Source: Actinomycetes bacterium (lineage in GTDB: Bacteria > Actinomycetota > Actinomycetes > Actinomycetales > Microbacteriaceae). Taken from it: DNA of 28,889 bases. Positions 23,679 through 28,889 of this stretch are shown in pieces (position 1 is the first letter of the stretch; each line of letters begins with the position of its first letter). The notes beneath the pieces are model-generated. The model ran no database searches and was not told the DNA's origin. It saw only the letters and a list, made by a program, of their open reading frames with translations. The stretch covers positions 1 through 28,889 of the forward strand of contig JAEYZI010000025.1 of NCBI GenBank assembly GCA_023428065.1, written 5' to 3'. Position numbers and translations under genes: made by a program.

Positions 23679-24715
23679 CGTTCCCCTTGTCCGTTGTCGT
23701 CGCCCAGAAGGCGTGAGAGATAGCGGGCGACGGCACGCACCGCGACCATGTTGCCCGAATAGTCCATGCGCGTGGGGCCGAGCACGCCGAGACGCGCGAG
23801 CGATCCGCCCGGGGCGGTGTACCCGGATGCCAGGACGCTCGTCTCGGCGAGGCCGTAGTCCGCGTTCTCGCGCCCGATGCTCGCGCGCACCTCGTCGGAT
23901 TCGAGATCGATCTCGCCGAAGAGCTTGAGGATCGTCACCTGCTCCTCGATCGCCTCGAGCACCGGGAAGATCGAGCCGCTGAAGTCGCGCTCGGTGCGCG
24001 CGAGGTTCGCGGCGCCCGCCATCACGAGGCGGTCCTGGCGGTTCGCGGCGACCTGCTCCGCGAGGCTCGTGACGAGCGGCGCCGCGGCCGGGCGGTCGCC
24101 GGGCTCGATGTGGTCGAGCATGTCGCCGAGCGCGGCGCCCGCATCCGCGAGCGCGACGCCGCCGAGCTCGCCGTTGATGCGCTCGCGCAGGCGCGCGAGC
24201 TGTTCGGCGTCGGCGGCCGCGGTGCTGTCGACGATGCGCTGGTCGACGCGGCCCGTGTCGGTGATGAGCACGGTCATGACCCGCTGCGGGCCGAGCGCGA
24301 CGAGCTCGACGTGGCGCACGCGCGCCGTGCCGAAGGACGGGTACTGCGCGAGCGCGACCTGGTTCGTGAGCTGCGAGAGGAGGCGCACGGTGCGTCCGAG
24401 CACCTCGTCGAGGTCGGCGCTCTCGCCGAGGAACGTCTCGATCGCGTTGCGCTGCGCGCTCGAGAGGGGGCGCAGCTCGCTCAGCTGGTCGACGAAGACG
24501 CGGTAGCCCTTGTCGGTCGGCACACGCCCCGAGGAGGTGTGCGGCGCCGTGATGAGGCCGTCCTCCTCGAGCTGCGCCATGTCGTTGCGGATCGTCGCGC
24601 TCGAGACCCCGAAGGAGTGGCGTTCGACGATCGATTTCGAGCCGACGGGCTCGCTCGTGGCGACATAGTCCTGCACGATGACACGCAGCACGGCGAGACT
24701 CCGGTCCGAGACCAT
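23675..24715 (-). CDS. hrcA: Heat-inducible transcription repressor HrcA
   Basis: HrcA binds CIRCE elements to repress heat-shock genes and is itself folded by GroEL, which links repression to chaperone load. The product is 346 residues. The winged helix is at about 1-75: MVSDRSLAVLRVIVQDYVATSEPVGSKSI and SSATIRNDMAQLEEDGLI. The dimerisation and inserted domains follow, with LVTSLAEQVAANRQ and the C-terminal LGVLGPTRMDYSGNMVAVRAVARYLSRLL motif. The ATG at 24715 is chosen because GGAAGGGGA lies just upstream; an upstream in-frame ATG at 24787 would fall before CIRCE and is rejected. CIRCE lies 43 bases before the ATG, so autoregulation is expected. Confidence 0.97.
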   Translation of the reverse strand: MVSDRSLAVLRVIVQDYVATSEPVGSKSIVERHSFGVSSATIRNDMAQLEEDGLITAPHTSSGRVPTDKGYRVFVDQLSELRPLSSAQRNAIETFLGESADLDEVLGRTVRLLSQLTNQVALAQYPSFGTARVRHVELVALGPQRVMTVLITDTGRVDQRIVDSTAAADAEQLARLRERINGELGGVALADAGAALGDMLDHIEPGDRPAAAPLVTSLAEQVAANRQDRLVMAGAANLARTERDFSGSIFPVLEAIEEQVTILKLFGEIDLESDEVRASIGRENADYGLAETSVLASGYTAPGGSLARLGVLGPTRMDYSGNMVAVRAVARYLSRLLGDDNGQGER

Positions 24716-24757
24716 GGCATCCCCTTCCGCGAGGCCCGGAGGTCGCGGCCAGCGGGT

Positions 24758-24784
24758 CTGGCACTCCGGGTAAGTGACTGCCAA
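24758..24784. promoter_or_regulatory. CIRCE operator upstream of hrcA
   Basis: On the minus strand TTGGCAGTC, nine bases, then GAGTGCCAG. The CIRCE consensus is TTAGCACTC, nine bases, GAGTGCTAA; each half matches 7 of 9 and the spacer is exact. A TAGAGT -10-like element (24787-24792) lies just upstream, so HrcA would block the promoter. Confidence 0.85.
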
Positions 24785-24895
24785 CAACTCTACTCGCCAC
24801 GACCTCGGCGAGCCCGTTGCACGGGTGATCGGCCGACCGCTACCGTGAGTGTCTGCTCCCCCCGAGTCTGCTTACAAGAGAAAGGCACCACCACC

Positions 24896-25267
24896 ATGAC
24901 CGACCCCACGCAGCCGGCTCAGCCGCAGCCCGCCGCCCCTCTCACCGAGGCGGAGGACAAGCAGTGGGCGTCCTTCGCTCACCTCGGCGGCATCCTGTTC
25001 ATCCTGCCGTCGCTCATCATCTGGCTCGTCTTCAAGGACCGCGGTCCGAAGACGAACGTCGAGGGCAAGGAGGCCCTCAACTTCCAGATCACGGTCGCGA
25101 TCGCCTACGTCGCGTCGCTCATCCTCGCGGGGATCTCGTTCGGCATCCTGTTCTTCCTGCCGTTCCTCGTCTGGGTCGCGTCGATCATCTTCTCGATCCT
25201 CGGATTCGTGAAGGTCAACAACGGGGGCAGCTACCGCTACCCCGTGTCGATCCGCTTCATCAAGTGA
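24896..25267 (+). CDS. DUF4870 membrane protein (first paralogue)
   Basis: The product is 123 residues. A Pro/Gln-rich N-terminus of about 20 residues precedes WASFAHLGGILFILPSLIIWLVFKDRGPKTNVEGKEALNFQ (28-68), the hallmark of DUF4870. Two further hydrophobic helices (IAYVASLILAGISFGILFFLPFLVWVASIIFSILG) follow, and the protein ends in YRYPVSIRFIK. Three or four membrane helices are expected. The family is found in many bacteria and has no known activity. The ATG at 24896 follows AAAGG, 8-12 bases upstream. A second paralogue lies immediately downstream after a terminator, which suggests tandem duplication followed by divergence. Confidence 0.9.
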   Translation: MTDPTQPAQPQPAAPLTEAEDKQWASFAHLGGILFILPSLIIWLVFKDRGPKTNVEGKEALNFQITVAIAYVASLILAGISFGILFFLPFLVWVASIIFSILGFVKVNNGGSYRYPVSIRFIK

Positions 25268-25283
25268 CGAGCGACTGACTGCG

Positions 25284-25311
25284 GTGCGCCGGGCCTTCGG
25301 GCCCGGCGCAC
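25284..25311 (+). terminator. Terminator of the first DUF4870 gene
   Basis: GTGCGCCGGGCC and GGCCCGGCGCAC form a perfect 12-bp stem with a TTCG tetraloop, followed by TTGGTTT. This is the strongest terminator of the window, 17 bases past the stop. Confidence 0.92.
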
Positions 25312-25315
25312 TTGG

Positions 25316-25321
25316 TTTAAT
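25316..25321 (+). promoter_or_regulatory. -10 element of the second DUF4870 gene
   Basis: TTTAAT ends six bases before the ATG at 25328. It lies in the T-rich tail of the preceding terminator, so the same bases may end one transcript and start the next. A leaderless transcript is predicted. The -35 is not clear. Confidence 0.5.
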
Positions 25322-25327
25322 GGCGGC

Positions 25328-25711
25328 ATGACTGCCACACCGCCTCCTCCCCCGCCCTCCGACGCCGCGCCGCAGGCCGGGCAGGAGATGTCCCCCGCCG
25401 ACCAGCGCCTCTGGGCGACCCTGACCCACATCGGCGGCATCCTCTTCAACTGGCTCGCGCCGCTCATCGCGTACCTCGTGCTCAAGGACCGCGGCGCCTT
25501 CGTGCGCGCGCACACCGCGACGGCGCTCAACTTCCAGCTGACGCTGCTCATCGCCTACATCGTGGGCATCGTGTTGTCGCTGCTGCTCATCGGCTACCTC
25601 GTGATCTTCGCCGCATGGGTGCTGTCGATCATTTTCGGCATCATGGCCGCGATCGCCGCCAACAAGGGCGAGTTCTACACCTACCCGCTCAGCATCAAGT
25701 TCGTCAGCTAG
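25328..25711 (+). CDS. DUF4870 membrane protein (second paralogue)
   Basis: The product is 127 residues and resembles its neighbour throughout: a Pro-rich start, LWATLTHIGGILFNWLAPLIAYLVLKDRGAFVRAHTATALNFQ (28-71), hydrophobic helices (LLIAYIVGIVLSLLLIGYLVIFAAWVLSIIFGI) and a closing FYTYPLSIKF. Identity between the two is clear by eye at IGGIL, VFKDRG/VLKDRG, ALNFQ and YP.SI.F. Function is unknown. The ATG at 25328 has TTTAAT ending six bases upstream and no clear Shine-Dalgarno. The TAG stop shares a CTAG palindrome with the stop of the convergent hemW gene. Confidence 0.9.
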   Translation: MTATPPPPPPSDAAPQAGQEMSPADQRLWATLTHIGGILFNWLAPLIAYLVLKDRGAFVRAHTATALNFQLTLLIAYIVGIVLSLLLIGYLVIFAAWVLSIIFGIMAAIAANKGEFYTYPLSIKFVS

Positions 25712-26937
25712 TCCTCGTCCGTCAGCCGACGCACCACCGCGTCGGCCAGCAGCCGGCCGCGTCGTGTCAGCACGACGCGGCCGGCTATCGCATCCGCACC
25801 CTCCACGAGGCCGTCGGCGATGAGCCCCGCGACGGCCGAGCGCCCGGATGCGCCGAGCAGCTCCGTCGGGAGCCCGTCGGCGATGCGACTGCGCAGCAGC
25901 ACGTCCTCGATGCGCCGCGTCTCCGCGTCGAGCGTCTCGCGGCCCGCGGCGGGCGAGAGCCCCGCGGCGATCCGCTCGGCGTAGGCCGCGGGGTGCTTGA
26001 CGTTCCACCAGCGCACGCCGCCCACGTGGCTGTGGGCGCCCGGACCGACGCCCCACCAGTCCTGCCCCGTCCAGTAGGCGAGGTTGTGGCGTGAACGGTG
26101 CGCGGCGTCCGTCGCCCAGTTGCTGACCTCGTACCAGTCGTAGCCCGCCGCCGCGAGGAGCTCGTCGGCGAGCTCGTACTGGTCCGCCTGCAGCTCCTCG
26201 TCGGGCTCGGCGACCTCGCCGCGTGCGATCTGCCGCGCGAGCTTCGTTCCTGGCTCGACGATGAGCGCGTAGGCGGAGAGGTGGTCGGGCGCCTGCGCGA
26301 GCGCGAGCTCGAGGGAGCGCCGCCAGTCGTCGAGGCTCTCGCCGGGCGTGCCGTAGATGAGGTCGAGGCTCACCTGCAGGCCCGCGGCGCGCGCCCACTC
26401 GACCACGAGCGGGACGCGGGCGGGGTCGTGCGTGCGCTCGAGCGTGCGGAGCACGTGCGGCACGGCGGACTGCATGCCGAAGCTCACGCGCGTGAAGCCC
26501 GCCTCCGCGAGCTCGGCGAGGCCCGCCTCCGTCACCGAGTCGGGGTTGGCCTCGGTCGTGACCTCGGCGCCCGGCGCGAGCCCCCACGCGCCGCGGACGG
26601 CGTCGAGCATGAGGACGAGGTCGCTCGTCGGGAGCAGCGTCGGCGTGCCGCCGCCGAAGAAGACCGTCGAGACGAGCCTCCCGGGAAGTCCGGCCTCCGC
26701 GAGCACGCCCCGTGCGAAGCCGACCTCGGCGGACGCCTGGGCGGCGTAGTCGCTCTGCCGCACGCCGCGGATCTCGGAGGCCGTGTAGGTATTGAAGTCG
26801 CAGTAGCCGCAGCGCACGCGGCAGAACGGCACGTGCAGGTAGACGCCGAGGTCCCGCCGGTCGGCGCCCTCGGCGGCGGATGCGGGGAGCGCGCCGTCGG
26901 CGGGGGCGGGGTCCGCGATCGGGAGGGCGCTCGGCAT
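25708..26937 (-). CDS. hemW: Heme chaperone HemW (radical SAM family)
   Basis: The product is 409 residues. The radical SAM cluster motif CRVRCGYCDF places Cys39, Cys43 and Cys46 around the iron-sulfur cluster. STVFFGGGTPTLL (89-101), the SAM-binding GGTP block, VTTEANPDS, RVSFGMQSAVPHVL and SLDLIYGTPGE follow in order. The C-terminal HemW domain includes YEVSNWA and HNLAYWTGQDWWGVGPGAHSH. These W-rich motifs separate HemW, a heme-binding chaperone, from HemN, the coproporphyrinogen dehydrogenase with which it is often confused. GAGAAT ends six bases before the ATG at 26937, suggesting leaderless transcription. A perfect 16-bp hairpin is embedded near the end of the coding region. Confidence 0.95.
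   Translation of the reverse strand: MPSALPIADPAPADGALPASAAEGADRRDLGVYLHVPFCRVRCGYCDFNTYTASEIRGVRQSDYAAQASAEVGFARGVLAEAGLPGRLVSTVFFGGGTPTLLPTSDLVLMLDAVRGAWGLAPGAEVTTEANPDSVTEAGLAELAEAGFTRVSFGMQSAVPHVLRTLERTHDPARVPLVVEWARAAGLQVSLDLIYGTPGESLDDWRRSLELALAQAPDHLSAYALIVEPGTKLARQIARGEVAEPDEELQADQYELADELLAAAGYDWYEVSNWATDAAHRSRHNLAYWTGQDWWGVGPGAHSHVGGVRWWNVKHPAAYAERIAAGLSPAAGRETLDAETRRIEDVLLRSRIADGLPTELLGASGRSAVAGLIADGLVEGADAIAGRVVLTRRGRLLADAVVRRLTDED
25751..25786. terminator. Perfect 16-bp hairpin inside hemW
   Basis: AGCCGGCCGCGTCGTG (25751-25766) and CACGACGCGGCCGGCT (25771-25786) form a perfect 16-bp stem with a TCAG loop. It lies 40 bases past the DUF4870 stop (plus strand) and within the last 27 codons of hemW. 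It probably ends the plus-strand transcript. Confidence 0.65.
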
Positions 26938-26971
26938 CCGTCCATTCTCCCCCGGCGGGGAGCCACCGCGC

Positions 26972-27694
26972 TCAGCCCGGGAGGGGACCCGTGAGCTCGT
27001 GCAGATAGCGGCGGACGAGGAGCGCCTGCACGAGCTTCAGCGCGGGCAGCGTGGCCGCCCAGAACGCGTTCGCCGGGCGCGAGAAGAGGCGCACGGTGAG
27101 CCACACCGAGTCGTCGTCGCGACGCTCGACCACGAAGAGCTCCTCGCCCGCGAGCGGATGCCCGGGAAGGGTGCCGAACGCCGCGCCGCGCCGCGCGGGC
27201 TCGTCGACGATGTACACGACCCGCACGGGGAAGGCCTTCGGCCAGAACGGCGCCCGCAGCAGCCCTGTGTCGCCCGCGCGCACGATCGCATCGCCCTCGG
27301 GCGTGAAGAGCGCCTCGCCGCCCGCACCGACCGTGGCGGGCGCGATCGGCGTGCCGTCGGCGTCGAACGCGACGGGCACGTAGCTCGCCTCGGTCGCCGC
27401 GGCGGGCGCGTCGACAGGGGTCACCTCGAGGCCCGCCCCGCGCTGGACGCCCCAGCTCATGACGCGCATCCACGCGTACTCCCAGCGCTCCGGGCCGTGG
27501 CCGACGCGGATGGTGCGCTCGTAGGGCCGGTAGCCGCGCGGCGGGTAGCGCAGGAGGTCGGGCGCCTGCGTCGCGCCGACGGCCCCGTAGGTCACGGGCA
27601 CACGCCACAGCTCCGCGAGTTCGCCGACGGCGGTCGGGGCGGGAGCCGTCGACCGTCGAGGGGCGTCGCCGGGGGGCGCTGACGCAGTCGTCAC
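26972..27694 (-). CDS. DUF1990 family protein
   Basis: The product is about 240 residues. The DUF1990 domain is seen in VTYGAVGATQAPDLLRYPPRGYRPYERTIRVGHGPERWEYAWMRVMSWGVQRGAGLEV, then VYIVDEPARRGAAFGTLPGHPLAGEELFVVERRDDDSVWLTVRLFSRPANAFW. Related plant and bacterial proteins have an SRPBCC-like fold with no established activity. The GTG at 27694 is preferred over the TTG at 27724, because GAGAAT ends six bases before the GTG and GGGAGA could serve as a ribosome site. The two starts differ by ten residues. It lies between hemW and a small unknown gene on the same strand. No interaction partner is evident. Confidence 0.87.
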   Translation of the reverse strand: MTTASAPPGDAPRRSTAPAPTAVGELAELWRVPVTYGAVGATQAPDLLRYPPRGYRPYERTIRVGHGPERWEYAWMRVMSWGVQRGAGLEVTPVDAPAAATEASYVPVAFDADGTPIAPATVGAGGEALFTPEGDAIVRAGDTGLLRAPFWPKAFPVRVVYIVDEPARRGAAFGTLPGHPLAGEELFVVERRDDDSVWLTVRLFSRPANAFWAATLPALKLVQALLVRRYLHELTGPLPG

Positions 27695-27728
27695 GCCTTG
27701 ATTCTCCCAGGGCCGCCTGGTCAACGTC

Positions 27729-27965
27729 TCAGCGTTCTCTCAGCTCCCATGGGAGCTCGTCATCGTCGAGCTCCACGGGCTCGCTCGGCGGACGGTCGAA
27801 GCGACCCGGCGGCGGTCCCATGCCGTAGCCGAGCTCCGCGATCCCGCCGACGTGCGCGGGGCTCTCCCCCACGAGGCGCCGCCGCAGGCTCCGGATGCCG
27901 CGGAGCGGCTGCCCCGCGGGCGCCGCCGCGTCGCCGTCCGGCACCTCGGCCCCTGTCACACCCAC
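27729..27965 (-). CDS. Small hydrophilic protein of unknown function
   Basis: The product is about 78 residues, with an Ala/Pro-rich start, a basic stretch (RGIRSLRRRLVGESPAHVGGIAELGYGMGP) and an acidic end (PVELDDDELPWELRER). I do not recognise it. No membrane helix or Cys motif is seen. Start choice is uncertain: the GTG at 27965 has GATCAT ending six bases before it, matching the leaderless pattern seen elsewhere, while GTG codons at 27959 and 27989 are also in frame. It lies between lepA and the DUF1990 gene. The third-position GC bias supports real coding. Confidence 0.6.
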   Translation of the reverse strand: MGVTGAEVPDGDAAAPAGQPLRGIRSLRRRLVGESPAHVGGIAELGYGMGPPPGRFDRPPSEPVELDDDELPWELRER

Positions 27966-27995
27966 CCCACCATGATCGCAGGGCTGCACGGCATC

Positions 27996-28011
27996 CGCCG
28001 CCGACGCGGCG
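27996..28011 (-). terminator. Hairpin immediately after lepA
   Basis: CGCCGC and GCGGCG pair over 6 bp with a CGAC loop. It starts directly after the lepA stop codon. There is no U-tract, so it is a weak terminator candidate. Confidence 0.4.

Positions 28012-28889
<878 letters not shown>

Noticed and set aside
24716..24787. Upstream ATG start of hrcA at 24787
   Set aside because: It would place CIRCE inside the coding sequence and adds residues unlike HrcA; the ATG at 24715 has a strong ribosome binding site.
25708..26937. Oxygen-independent coproporphyrinogen III dehydrogenase (HemN)
   Set aside because: The length and the C-terminal HNLAYW motif fit HemW, and the cluster motif stands near the N-terminus without HemN-specific residues.
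27719..27724. TTGACC on the minus strand as a -35 for DUF1990
   Set aside because: It lies only 12 bases from the GAGAAT -10 candidate, too close for normal sigma factor recognition.

Overview
The window is chromosomal DNA of a high-GC Gram-positive actinobacterium, most likely a member of the Microbacteriaceae. This is inferred from strong G/C bias at third codon positions, many GTG/TTG starts, a MarP-type periplasmic protease, a long actinobacterial leuA with a leucine-codon leader, and the order hrcA-dnaJ-rsmE-(APH)-HIT-phoH-ybeY-CNNM-era. It is mostly core genome and densely packed. No intergenic gap exceeds 200 bases, so there is no long gene-free stretch. I saw no rRNA, tRNA, CRISPR array, insertion sequence or prophage gene.

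Layout. 1-3654: a partial CASTOR/POLLUX-type channel (cut by the left edge), rpsO with a terminator hairpin, a zinc-ribbon membrane protein, a divergent MarP-like serine protease, and a convergent SnoaL-like protein. 3735-7964: on the minus strand prsW, an unknown four-helix membrane protein, uppS and recO. Between uppS and recO, on the plus strand, lie an ArsR regulator with its operator and a remnant of its SRPBCC partner that has lost its middle. 8017-10716: a plus-strand module of an ECF41-type sigma factor, an NAD(P)-binding reductase/epimerase, a small membrane protein and a TRIC-type channel. 10807-12703: leuA on the minus strand, with a leader peptide, attenuator and operator-like repeat. 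12765-16937: an ABC exporter and a two-component system on the minus strand. 17010-21079: era, CNNM/CorC protein, ybeY, phoH and HIT, tightly overlapping. 21124-24784: an APH(3')-like kinase, rsmE, dnaJ, hrcA and a CIRCE element. 24896-25711: two DUF4870 paralogues on the plus strand. 25708-28889: hemW, a DUF1990 protein, a small unknown protein, and the C-terminal half of lepA (cut by the right edge).

How the genes work together. The heat-shock regulator HrcA and DnaJ sit in one overlapping run with the ribosome enzymes RsmE, YbeY and Era and with PhoH, so protein folding and ribosome maturation are linked. The sensor kinase and response regulator probably control the adjacent ABC exporter: CATCC/GGATG inverted repeats lie about 60 bases upstream of the predicted starts of both. 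The ECF41 sigma factor probably transcribes the reductase next to it, because a near-consensus ECF41 promoter lies in the last codons of the sigma gene.

The most striking window-wide pattern is that about sixteen genes have a TANNNT-like -10 element ending about six bases before the start codon. This predicts widespread leaderless transcription and settles several start codons. I did not find a clearly new multi-gene defence or biosynthetic system. The most informative oddities are the leucine attenuator with nested repeats, the deleted SRPBCC gene, the ECF41 module with its palindrome, and a perfect 16-bp hairpin embedded in the hemW coding sequence.
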